From NCBI GenBank assembly GCA_000827205.1, contig KN832571.1, forward strand, positions 242,413 through 266,671: DNA of 24,259 nucleotides, written 5' to 3'. Of the stretch, positions 10,024 to 18,238 are shown piece by piece; within the stretch, counting starts at the first letter, position 1, and every line of letters begins with the position of its first letter. A program made the translations under genes and the position numbers. The notes beneath the pieces are model-generated. The model did no database searches and had not been told where the DNA came from. It worked only from the letters and a program-made list of their open reading frames with translations. Source of the DNA: Plicaturopsis crispa FD-325 SS-3 (Eukaryota; Basidiomycota; Agaricomycetes; Amylocorticiales; Amylocorticiaceae).

Positions 10024-10619
10024 TTTGAATGGAGAGATACTGGAGTGGTGGTGCTGTACGGTGAGCTTTTTGCAGGAGTCACGGTTTGATTCAGGCGCCG
10101 GTCGATATTCGAGTCTTAAGTTGTATGTACTTATCCGAACGAGGAGTCGTCGCCGTCGCGAATGTCGAGCTCAACGAAGAACCGCTTACGGTCTCTTCGA
10201 TGCAAGTTAAATTTCGGAATCTACACCCATTCAAGTTGAGCTTCGAGCTACATATATAGCCCCATACGCAAATAAGTTATGTATGTAGGTCGCTCAATGT
10301 TGGAACGATTTGGGAACGGAAGCGCCAGCAACGCATGCTGCGATGTCGCATTGGCGACTTGACGCGCAAGCCAAACAACACTACGACATTTGTTGTTCTC
10401 TTCTATAGTTGCATGTATACTCGTAATAGTCATGCGGCGCGCAACAACAAGCAATAACGGCGCTGACCCCTTCATCAAAGTCATCTCCTGAGTCCTTGTT
10501 CGACGGGGACTTGGAGAAAGAAGAAAGTCGCTCCGTCACTTATAAGAGCACAGCAAGGATGTCAACCATCCATAATAGTAACAGTCCACCCCCTGCTCGA
10601 AGATTTTGAATCAGAAAAC
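10024..10619. promoter_or_regulatory. Divergent promoter region of gene A and the charged-repeat gene
   Basis: About 600 nt between divergent starts. The gene A side holds the 42-bp module (10331-10372) and a leader similar to that of copy B. A TATATA stretch near 10250 faces gene A. A TATAAGAG at 10541-10548 lies 79 bp upstream of the plus-strand ATG at 10620. No other gene was seen. Confidence 0.5.
10331..10372 (-). repeat. 42-bp upstream module, copy 1
   Basis: On the minus strand this reads GGCTTGCGCGTCAAGTC, a short linker, then CATCGCAGCATGCGT. It matches 15693-15734 at 40 of 42 positions without gaps and 18291-18332 at about 32 of 42. It lies about 310 bp upstream of the gene A start codon. 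Its conservation relative to the surrounding flank suggests a regulatory role or a preferred recombination point. Confidence 0.7.
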
Positions 10620-11873
10620 ATGCCCTCCATCACACGGAGCGCAGAACCAAGCAGATCGCCCCGCACTCGAAGCCGTGGAGACGACGATGAGCAGCATATA
10701 CATCCTGCAGGCAAGGACTCGGATGCGCGCCCGCAAAAACGCCTGCGTCGCGAGCGCTCTATGGTCTATCCAAAGGCGGAGCGCGAGGAGGGGGAGGGCC
10801 CGCACGAGGATCCTGGAGGTGGTTGCGAGCGCCACGAAGACAAGGGCAAGCGCTACGAGGAGAAAGGCAAGCGCGACGAGGACAAAGGCAAGCACTACGA
10901 GGACACAGGCAAGCGCCACGAGGACAAGAGCAGCAAGGACAAGACCCAAAGCGGAGCGAGCAACGTCCGTACCCGTAAAAATGTTCTCCGCAACAATAAC
11001 GACTATCCCAGCAGCGTGTGGCACCCGGCGCGTCACGGAGACGACCAGGAGTTTGAACAGAGGTCCGTCCCTGTGCCCACCCTTATGTCCTCGTCCCCCT
11101 TACTTATACTTACGCGTAGGGCAAAACAAAAACTCCAAATCGAGCACATATTCCTCACGCCAGACGAGTACCCGTTCGTCCAGGAGGCGATCGCGTTCTA
11201 CCGCAGCGAGAAGGCGCGGCACGTGCGCGCCGGGCAAGCGATTCCGCGCGTCATCGAGCGGCCCTTACCGCGGACGCATAAGGACGATGAGAGAGAGAGG
11301 TGCGCGCAAAGGGGGATGTGGCTGTGGCAGATCGGTGATACGATGCGGGGGTCGAGGTGTGGTGTGCGGCGCTACCCGGGCGTGTGGGACGTGATCGACG
11401 CTATCAACGCGCCATGTTCCTCTAGCGTCTCTGGGTATGACTCGCCTATCATCAGCCGCGCGGAGGGCGAGCTCTGGGATTGTATCTTGTTCAAGTGAGT
11501 ATTACTCTAGTCGTCCTTTTGAAATGTGCGTGGACGAGCTGACAGTGGTGTGATGTGTGATGACAGGACGTGCGAGGCGTACGGGATGTCGAGCGGCGCG
11601 GAGGTGCAGGCGGCGGTGGTAGCGCAGATATACCTGTCGCGGGATGTGCATTTGTATGTCCGGTTGTTGCGAGAGCGGCAGCGCGCTGAGCAGGGTGGTA
11701 CGAGTAGTAATATTGGCATTTCAGCGAGGCGAGAGCGAGCGGCCGCGCGAGCGAAGACCAGGGAGGCGGCACCGTTTGCACTTGCAGAGCCTACACGTGG
11801 AAGGGACCCGTGGGTGTATGTCGAGGAGGGCCCTCTCGCGTGGATACTTTTCTCCGAGCGTGATACGTCGTAG
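10620..11873 (+). CDS. Unrecognised protein with 7-residue charged repeats
   Basis: Exons 10620-11494 and 11567-11873 (intron GTGAGT...ACAG, 72 nt) encode 393 residues. A further 57-nt intron at 11063-11119 (GTCCGT...GTAG) is possible; being in frame it would only remove 19 residues (374 aa). I do not recognise the family. The N-terminus is basic and polar. Residues 71-105 are five heptads of the type RHEDKGK/RYEEKGK/RDEDKGK, each coded by 21 nt, followed by more Lys/Asp. The rest looks folded: FLTPDEYPFVQEAIAFYRSE, MWLWQIGD, YPGVWDVIDAI, then helical stretches (CEAYGMSSGAEVQAAVVAQI, LYVRLLRERQRAE) and the end GPLAWILFSERDTS. No signal peptide or membrane segment is visible. Its last codons and 3' flank are duplicated at 13027. 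It is divergent from gene A and converges with copy C. Confidence 0.65.
10830..10934 (+). repeat. In-frame 21-bp tandem repeat, five units
   Basis: Five 21-nt units code for RHEDKGK, RYEEKGK, RDEDKGK, HYEDTGK and RHEDKSS. The units differ at several positions, but the reading frame and the alternation of charge are kept. The opposite strand of this repeat reads as an artificial hydrophobic protein. Confidence 0.85.
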
Positions 11874-12077
11874 TTAGACAATGCTGATTGCACCTACAGG
11901 TGTGTAAAAAGAAAACGCAGTTAATTAGCGAAGATTTGGTGCGAAGTGAGGTTACGCGTGTTGTGCCTCTGTAGGATCCAGTACGGTACACGTCGGTGAG
12001 GACCTTGTACCGGGGACGCGCGCATACGCCAGGCGTTGCCTGCATCACTGCGTGCAGAGAACCGCACACTGGCAGCT

Positions 12078-12754
12078 CTACGGCGGAATGGCCCTGGGAC
12101 AAACGCTGATGATGTCGTTCTCCGATATCCCCAGCGCGTGCACGACGGCGAGCCGTTTCGTGCGCGTCGAGTGGAAGCGGGGCCCGATGGCGCGGAGGAG
12201 GCCGTCGACGAGCTCGGCGGTGTCTTCGTTTTTGGTGTCGTAATCCTCGTCCGAATCGTCGTAATCCTCGTCCGAGTCGTCGAAATCGCCAAAGGTGTGC
12301 CCAAGCTCCTCGATCTCAACCCTCGTTTCTCTCGCTGTTGCAGGTATCTCCTCGACCAAGGCTCCCCACCTCTCCTCATTCTTAGCGTCCTCATCGACCT
12401 CCCGTTCCATACCGTCCTCCGTCCCACTCGGTTGCTCGTCCGACTCATAACCATTCGGCTCACTAGTACTGTCTTCCTCAGGCTCAGGCTCAGGCTCAGG
12501 AAACGGCTTCGCGTGCCCGCATCCCGCGAGGTTGGCCAGCGCCCCCCGGAAATGCCTGTCAAGCTCCGCATTGGCGTGAGCGTCGTAGTCCGCATCGCTG
12601 TGCTGTCCGCGGGACGTCGCATTGCTGTACTGTCTGCGGGACGTCGCGTTGCTGTGCTGTCCACGCAACGACCAGCCGTCCACCGCATCCCAGCGATCGT
12701 GGCGGACAGCGAGGGAGGACTTTTCGCGGTTGAAGTCCTCTATCGGGGTGGACA
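12078..12754 (-). CDS. Diverged family copy C (5' end uncertain)
   Basis: The second exon of a third family member, ending at a TAG at 12078-12080, gives about 225 residues. It starts at a CTATTTAG acceptor at the position used in copies A and B, continuing STPIEDFNREKSSLAVR. The C-terminus is clearly related (AELVDGLLR, FHSTRTKRLAVVHALG, ENDIISVCPRAIP). The middle is acidic but differs and contains two in-frame tandem repeats: an 8-residue unit (SNATSRRQ/SNATSRGQ) and a 6-residue unit (YDDSDE). The conserved LYQVDGWSRRG block is reduced to AVDGWSLRG. No first exon like MAEPVT was found upstream and no in-frame ATG precedes the acceptor. The copy is therefore either 5'-degenerate or uses an unrelated first exon. 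No function can be assigned. Confidence 0.55.
12236..12278 (-). repeat. 18-bp in-frame tandem repeat in copy C
   Basis: About two units of a GTCGTAATCCTCGTCCGA-like sequence on the plus strand code on the minus strand for repeated DSDEDYD. Neither copy A nor copy B has this repeat, so it arose within copy C. Confidence 0.7.
12595..12665 (-). repeat. 24-bp in-frame tandem repeat in copy C
   Basis: About two and a half units with the core GGGACGTCGC code for repeated SNATSR(R/G)Q. The unit is absent from copies A and B, so this is a lineage-specific expansion inside the open frame. Confidence 0.75.
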
Positions 12755-12914
12755 CTAAATAGGAGCGCGCGTAGGGACTGAGGGTCAAGGAGGCAACAAG
12801 GAGGAGACGGGTGGGTCATGGAGGAGACGGGTGTGACGGGAGCCGTTACGATCGACGGGTACGCGGATGCAGCCGGGGAATGGGTCGTCGGTGGGGTCTG
12901 GAGTTGCGGTTGCA

Positions 12915-12988
12915 AAGAATGGCTTTCTCCTGTTTAAAATATTCTTCTATGGGACGTCGACTAGTAGAAGGGGCGCGTAAGTTTAGAA
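12915..12988. repeat. Duplicated block, copy 1 (partner 13606-13670)
   Basis: This block begins AAGAATGGCTTTCTCCTGTT and ends GCGCGTAAGTTTAGAA, like its partner in the same orientation about 690 bp away. The partner carries small deletions. Neither copy codes for a recognisable protein. Confidence 0.75.
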
Positions 12989-13026
12989 TTACACCGTATT
13001 GGATGGAACATGGCTTGCGAATTACT

Positions 13027-13196
13027 GAGGGCCCTCTCGCGTGGATACTTTTCTCCGAGCGTGATGCATCGTAGTTAGATGAGTTGTGCAAAAATAAAGC
13101 AGTCAACGAGCCAAGGTTCGGTGCAAAGTAACGTTACCCATGTTGTATCCTTCAGCATCGTCGGTACGACACACAAGCGTAATAAGACACTGGGTA
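13027..13196 (+). pseudogene. Duplicated 3' end of the charged-repeat gene
   Basis: A 39-bp stretch (13027-13065) is identical to 11826-11864 and codes the same end, GPLAWILFSERD, then AS and a stop. Weaker similarity continues through the 3' flank to about 13196. Nothing like the rest of the gene lies upstream, so this is a partial copy. The conserved flank suggests duplication of genomic DNA. Confidence 0.75.
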
Positions 13197-13605
13197 ATCC
13201 GAGCCTAAAGACATCCATAGGGTAGAGTGCGCGTTGACGGACCGCGTCAAACGAGTGTGCCGTTTCCTTGCCATGCACGCGCCTTCCTTGCGGCTAAGTA
13301 CGACGAGAGCACCCGCATGGATGCGATCTGCGTACATTGATTTCGGCACTCGCAGACACAGGCAAGAGCGCAGAGAGGATATGGATGCAGCGAGGATAGC
13401 ATTTCCCGGCCTGGGGATTGGTGCCATATGTCGGTATGTCGAGAGTCGAGACTATGCCAATTGCTTAAAGGCGTATGGGTGTTGGGGGAGCCAGTGAAGT
13501 TAGGAGTCGCACCCGGCCAACGGGTAGACCTTGCGAATACGCGGCGCGAAAAATCAGCCAGGACCCTCCTGGTAGACCGTGTCCTAGTGGTTGAGACAGA
13601 CAGCT

Positions 13606-13670
13606 AAGAATGGCTTTCTCCTGTTGAAGTTTTCTTAGGGATGTCGACTAGAAGGGCGCGTAAGTTTAGA
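13606..13670. repeat. Duplicated block, copy 2 (partner 12915-12988)
   Basis: Starts with the same 20 bases as the partner and ends at the same TAAGTTTAGAA. It is shorter by several small gaps. Confidence 0.75.
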
Positions 13671-13848
13671 ACACACGGTGTGGGTGGCAGGACTGGGTCT
13701 ATATGAGGAGTTGAACGGGGAGGCGAGACGGACGCGGAGTGCCACTGCCAGATTGCGCCACCGGCCCACGTGGACGTGAGTAATCTGATAATCCATACTC
13801 CCTCCCTCCTCTCCTCTGCCCTCCTTCTTCATCTTTGCATCGCCCACG

Positions 13849-15258
13849 ATGTCGCTCCCCAACCTCCACCAGGTCACCTCCCCCGCCCACTTCCAGTCCC
13901 TCCTCCAACAAGACCTCTCCCGCGTCTCCCTCCTCAACTTCCACGCCCCATGGGCGGACCCCTGCATCCCCATGAACGCCGTCGTCCGCGAGCTCGCTGC
14001 AAAGTACCCCGCGCTCCTCGTGCTCGAGATCGACGCAGACGAGCAGGACGATGTCGCGGAGAGCTTTTCTATCGAGAGCGTGCCCAGCTTCTTGCTCCTT
14101 CGTGTACGTCCCCGTTCTGCTACCGATTTGTAAGTGGAGAGGGTGACTAATGGTGGGAGGGTGTAGGGACATACGCTGCTTTCGCGCATAGCGGGTGCGG
14201 ATGCGCCGGCGCTGACGAGCGCTGTGGCGGAGCATTTGGCGCCGCAGGCTGCACCGCTGGCAGCGACTGATGCTGCCCCCGCGAAGCCGGCGGTGGTCGA
14301 TGAGAAGGACGAGGTGCGTGTGTAAGCTGTATGGCCCGGTTGCTGCTAACAATTTCATCCTTATTCGCTGTAATTGCCTATCCCTCCAATCCATCCACTT
14401 CCCTTGCTCCCGCTCTCACCTTGACCGTATCCTCTCCATCGACCGCCGCCTGCGTACCCCGGCGACTTTTCAAATCTCTGCCCATGCAACCTCGTTCTCG
14501 CCTCCTCCACAGGAATCCCGCCTCCGCGCGCTCATGACCCAGTCCAAGATCGTCCTCTTCATGAAGGGCACCCCCGCCGCGCCCCGCTGCGGCTTCTCCC
14601 GCAGGATGGTCGGCGTGCTCGAGAGCGAGGTACGTGTTTGTTTCGCCTTTCTCTATCTACTTCTTTGCTTGCGACTCGTCTTTCTATTTGCGACCCGCCC
14701 TTTATTGCGACTCGTCTTTTCATTTGCGTCCCGTCTTTTCATTGCGACCCATCTTTTCATTTGCTACCCGCCTTTCCACCGGCGTCCTCGCCTGCATATC
14801 ATACTTTGTATTGAATGAACACACACTGACGCTGACATCTTCGTACCGCGCACAGGGCATCACAGAAAAAGAAGGCGGCCTCACGACGTTCGACGTGCTC
14901 GAGGACGAGAGCGTGCGCAGTGGTCAGTCCCTCTCCCTCCCTTTCCCTTTCCCCCACCACTGCTCTCTCCCACCTTTCTTATCTCCCCCACATCCACCTT
15001 TCCTCCCATACCCACCCTTCCCCCCAATACCCCCATCACCCCCCCACCTTTCCCCTACTCCCCATCCCCCACCCTGCTCCCAATGCCCTCGAATGCCTCG
15101 AATGCTAATATAATATGCGCCCAACAGGCCTCAAGAAACTAAACAACTGGCCGACCTTCCCGCAGCTGATCGTGCGCGGCGAGTTCGTCGGCGGGCTCGA
15201 CGTCGTGCAGGAGATGGTCGAGAATGGCGAGTTGAGGGAGATCGTTGGGGGGCCTTGA
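13849..15258 (+). CDS. GRX4: Monothiol glutaredoxin, Grx3/4 type (thioredoxin-like plus glutaredoxin domain)
   Basis: Five exons encode 238 residues: 13849-14103, 14167-14313, 14513-14629, 14856-14922 and 15128-15258. All introns are GT-AG; the last two are long (226 and 205 nt). Residues about 1-105 form a thioredoxin-like domain whose active site is W35-ADP-C39, lacking the first cysteine, as is usual in this family. After an Ala-rich linker, the glutaredoxin domain carries the monothiol motif C160-G-F-S163. It also has the conserved [18 protein letters not shown] and GEFVGGLD segments that bind glutathione. Grx3/4 proteins bridge a 2Fe-2S cluster in the cytosol and nucleus and regulate iron homeostasis. 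Yeast has two paralogues, so the symbol GRX4 rather than GRX3 is by analogy only. It is a single intact copy inside a rearranged neighbourhood. Confidence 0.95.
14669..14778 (+). repeat. 18-19-bp minisatellite in glutaredoxin intron 3
   Basis: Six imperfect units of the form TTGCGACCCGTCTTTTCAT follow one another inside the intron and explain most of its extra length. The repeat is pyrimidine-rich but distinct from the tract in intron 4. Confidence 0.8.
14923..15127 (+). other. Intron 4 of the glutaredoxin gene: long pyrimidine tract
   Basis: Nearly the whole 205-nt intron is C and T on the coding strand, with C-runs broken by A and very few G. The ends are GTCAGT and CCAACAG. Such a tract is a candidate for triplex or i-motif structure and could affect splicing. 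Confidence 0.85.
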
Positions 15259-15851
15259 GATGTGTTCTCTCTCTTATTCCCGTTGACTTGTGTGCGTCTG
15301 CGTTCTGCTGCCCGTGGATTGGAGGCTCGTGCACAGAGGAGAGGGGTTGGTATAGACTGAGTGTGTGGTATGAGGGAATGACGGTAATTCGGCTACTGCA
15401 TAGTGATACGCGGAAATGTTTCTTGGTTTGCTTGATTTGTATATGCTCTGCTCTCTACGTATTGCTCGTTGTTTTCTGTTTCGTGCCTAGTCGGATTGGG
15501 CAGTGAGGCGTTAAGGGCTAGTTTTTGACATTTGTGCTGCGTCTCCGAGGAAGACGCGTCGCGATCGACCATGTATCTTGACTTGTTCCTCAAACGCTTG
15601 GACTTTCAACTTGACGACCCTCCCTTCCCAGATCTACGTCCTTTCTAGGTGGCCCCAAACATGAGTTCCCAACGCAGCCATATTTCCGGGTCGGCTTGCG
15701 CGTCAAGTCACCAATGCGCCATCGCAGCATGCGTTTCTAGTGCTTCTCAGGCTATCGTTCGTAGATATCGACCGCCTGACTCATGATCAAACCGTGACTC
15801 CTTCAAAAGTGCTAAGAAAGCTCACCGTACAGCAGTAACTCTTCATTCAAA
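15259..15851. other. Intergenic region: glutaredoxin 3' flank and gene B promoter
   Basis: About 590 nt between two plus-strand genes. The right part (from about 15690) belongs to the inverted duplication and holds the 42-bp module and a leader matching that of gene A. The left part has no recognised feature. Confidence 0.6.
15693..15734 (+). repeat. 42-bp upstream module, copy 2
   Basis: Matches the module at 10331-10372 (reverse strand) at 40 of 42 positions. It lies 118 bp upstream of the gene B ATG. In copy A the distance is about 310 bp, so the flank between module and gene has changed length while the module has not. Confidence 0.7.
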
Positions 15852-17867
15852 ATGGCCGAGCCTGTAACACTAGCAGAATCATCAGACCCGGCAGTCAACC
15901 TCCTCCCTGGTCCTGGTCATTACTATAACGTGCCACTCCATTGTGAGTCCCTCGGACCGTGCCACCTCGCACCGAATCCACACCTATAAATTTAGTTTTC
16001 GTTGTTTTTGTTTGTCCTCGGTCGCAGGTCGTCAGTCGTCAGTCAAGGTCGGTTCGGCTAACCTTCCGGATTACATAAGATACCATTTCTGGAAGATAGT
16101 TGCCGGAGGTTCCGGGCATCCGCCAACGCGCCACCATGGCCTCCTCTTAGCGCGGTTGCTGGTATAGCTATCACAGAAGGCACCTATATGACCGCATAGA
16201 ATGCATTTGAGATATTTTCACTACCTCCTCCCTCTTGTTCCAGCAGAGGTTATGTTTCTGCTGTAATATGCCTTTATTAGGCTTCACAGGAGCACAACTA
16301 TTCTTGAAATGCTTGTATGTATGTCCGATGTATTGTGTACATCTCTGCAAGTACACGCAAATGCCTGTAACGGCCTGCAGGGAAATCCCTTTCGAGGGAG
16401 CCTGAGTAAACAGAGCCAGTCCAGATTTTCTTGCTCCTTCAATTCTGCATTAAATTTTCCAGTCTCTTCGCAGTTTTGTGTAAAATACCTGTAGCTACAG
16501 TGTACTAGCTACTATCCTGTATTGTGGTTGCTCCTCGGAAAGTAGGACAGTATCAAACCAGCAAATTTCGTTGCACCAGTGACCAGACAAGGAGTTGCAA
16601 AATGCCGCCGCGCTGTTTTCCTCGCGCACTTGAGCACGCAAGCACACATCTTGCAAAATCACTGTTATGCAGGTGCTACAGCACACTTTCAAAGCATTTA
16701 ACATTACCGGAGGCAGAAAACATAATGAAGCATTGATACCCTGTTTTTTCCCGGAGAAAGAGTGTACCTTGGCAGTGCAGACAGCCCGAGACACTGTTTT
16801 GCAAAACTTCCCGGGTGCAGACCTGTCTTGCTCAATAACAAGCTTCTGCTGCCACTCTTTTCTATCATAGTCTTTTAGGAATGCCAGGTTGGCCCTATAT
16901 GGCCCCTATACAAGATATATTGCTGAAAGAGTGTTGTGGAAGAGAGTTACACATTTATTTCGAGTATTTACAAGCCAATGTTCAGCCACATTCCCGTTTT
17001 GGGAGGCCGCGGGAAAAAAAGTCCTAATCGGTCGAAATAGCCGAGCTGAAGTGGCGCGCGCGACCGAGGACCACAGACCAAGATCAAGGAGGACCACAGA
17101 AAGGATCACACCAAAACCACAGCAAAATTAGGTCAGGATCACAGAAATACCGAAGAGTGAGTACCAATAATCACGACTGTGATTTTACAACGAAAAATAA
17201 TGTCATACACACCCTTAGAATCCACACCCTTACGCCGCTACGCGTCCTCTTAGTTACCATCCCGATATCGCAATTCGATCCGCAGAAACCGTTCCTGGCC
17301 GTGCGCATCGACGACCTGGATACACTGTACCAGGTGGACGGCTGGTCGAGGCGGGGACAGCGGAGGTTTGCGCTCTTCCAGTACCATCTTGAGATGGCGC
17401 TGTACAAGCTTGGAAAGCTGAGCGGCATGCCGGTCGTGGCCGGATATGCCAAGCTTTATCCCGCGCCAGAGGACGAGAGTGACGAGTCAGACTCGGATGA
17501 TCATTATGAGTCGGACGGCGAAGGAACACATGGGAGGAAGGTCGGATTGAAGCAGGACCGGAGCGGCAAGGACGCGGACGTCGAGGAGAGACCGGCCAAG
17601 GTTGAGAAGCAGGATGCAGAGCCTGTTGACAGGAAGGACTCGACCCGCTCGGAGACCAGCTGGGACGCGGAGCCTGAGGGAGATATCAACGAAGTCGATG
17701 GCGACGACGACAACACTGAGCTTGTCGATGGACTCCTCCGAGTCGTGGCGCTCAGCGGCCCCAAATTCCACTCGACGCGCGAGAAACGGCTCGCTGTCGT
17801 CCAGGCGCTGGGGATGACGGAGAACGACATCATTAGCGTCTATCCCAGACCTATCCCATGCCGGTAG
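15852..17867 (+). CDS. Unrecognised family protein, copy B (intron carries an insertion)
   Basis: Two exons (15852-15942 and 17254-17867) encode 234 residues. The protein follows copy A closely: MAEPVTLAESSDPAVNL, then DPQKPFLAVRIDD, LYQVDGWSRRGQR, LSGMPVVAGYAKLYP, an acidic and lysine-rich middle, and the end FHSTREKRLAVVQALGM with ENDIISVYPRPIPC. It has one extra residue (Arg) before the stop. The intron keeps a GTGAGT donor and a TTAG acceptor aligned with copy A, but is 1311 nt long against 71 nt because of the insertion at 15985-17217. The exons show no disruption, so the gene may still be expressed if the long intron is spliced. That is unproven: other introns here are mostly under 75 nt. 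Function is unknown. Confidence 0.7.
15974..15984 (+). repeat. 11-bp direct repeat, left of the insertion
   Basis: GAATCCACACC here recurs at 17218-17228. Joining the sequence at one copy restores an intron very like that of gene A, so it is read as a target-site duplication. Confidence 0.7.
16014..16025 (+). repeat. 12-bp inverted repeat, left copy
   Basis: GTCCTCGGTCGC; the exact reverse complement is at 17060-17071, inside the same insertion. Confidence 0.7.
17060..17071 (-). repeat. 12-bp inverted repeat, right copy
   Basis: Reverse complement of 16014-16025. It is followed outward by short repeats of GGACCACAGA and GGATCACA. Confidence 0.7.
17218..17228 (+). repeat. 11-bp direct repeat, right of the insertion
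   Basis: Second copy of GAATCCACACC; see 15974-15984. It continues into CCTTACG, which also follows the equivalent point in the gene A intron. Confidence 0.7.
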
Positions 17868-18238
17868 TCCGCCTATTCTATCCTCTCCTACTTCCTGTGG
17901 CGACGCACTTCCTGTGACGACGCGCTTCCTGTACGTTTTCTAGATTACACCGAGTTCGGTTCTGAGCATAACCAGTTTGAGAGCTTGGACTGTGTGCGAT
18001 GCGACCTCCCCAGGTAGGGTGCACACCAATGCCGAGAGCTCCGTTACGTAAGTTTGAATCTCGTAGGCGTTGTTTGGTTCTCGCATGCTGCAGCCAAACA
18101 TCTCAGCCACTTCTCGCACAGATGAATTCGTCTCTTCAATCTGTAAGGAGCTAAGTTTCCTCTATCCTGCACGTCGTGTCACTGTCTTTACATAGTCTAC
18201 TTTTCTGTTCAGAACGCAGGACTACTCGACGAGGGAGG

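Larger units (their letters stand above)
8832..10372 (-). repeat. Inverted duplication, arm 1 (partner 15693-18289)
   Basis: Read on the minus strand, this segment runs: 42-bp upstream module, gene A, its 3' flank, then the first 17 codons of the carbonic anhydrase gene. The same order occurs on the plus strand at 15693-18289. Matches include the leader before the ATG (CATTCAAAATGGCCGAGCC), most of the coding sequence, the 3' flank around GTTACGTAAGTTTG and TCTCGTAGGCGTTGTTTGG, and the carbonic anhydrase leader. The similarity stops inside carbonic anhydrase codon 17 on one side and around the module on the other. Confidence 0.85.
12755..13848. other. Rearranged intergenic region with duplicated pieces
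   Basis: About 1.1 kb made partly of duplicated blocks. One pair is 12915-12988 and 13606-13670. Another piece, from 13027, is the 3' end and flank of the charged-repeat gene. A plus-strand open frame at 13234-13497 has no recognisable features. The last 150 nt should hold the glutaredoxin promoter. Confidence 0.5.
15985..17217. mobile_element. Insertion of about 1.23 kb of unknown class in the gene B intron
   Basis: This sequence is absent from the matching intron of gene A and is flanked by 11-bp direct repeats. It is visibly less GC-rich than its surroundings. A perfect 12-bp inverted repeat, GTCCTCGGTCGC, lies near the two sides (16014-16025 and 17060-17071), with a shorter TCGGCTA pair nested just inside. 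On the minus strand the far end is A-rich. Inverted repeats would suit a non-autonomous DNA transposon; an A-rich end would suit a retroposed copy. Several Cys-rich open frames lie on the minus strand, but none resembles a transposase or polymerase I know. No long terminal repeats were seen. Confidence 0.65.

Noticed and set aside
10611-11036. Minus-strand open frame with a strongly hydrophobic LVALAFVLVAL-like stretch that looks like a membrane protein
   Set aside because: It is the reverse strand of the charged heptad repeat of the plus-strand gene; the repetition creates the hydrophobic pattern.
13234-13497. Plus-strand open frame of 87 residues
   Set aside because: No domain, no homologous copy and it lies in rearranged intergenic DNA; chance openness is likely.
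16495-16794. Cys-rich minus-strand open frame inside the insertion, considered as a zinc-finger or transposase piece
   Set aside because: The cysteine spacing fits no zinc-binding motif or transposase I know; kept only as a note under the insertion.
15985-17217. Insertion as a retrovirus-like (LTR) element or solo LTR
   Set aside because: No terminal direct repeats of the expected kind, no primer-binding site and no recognisable polymerase or capsid segment; the flanking repeat is 11 bp rather than 4-6 bp.
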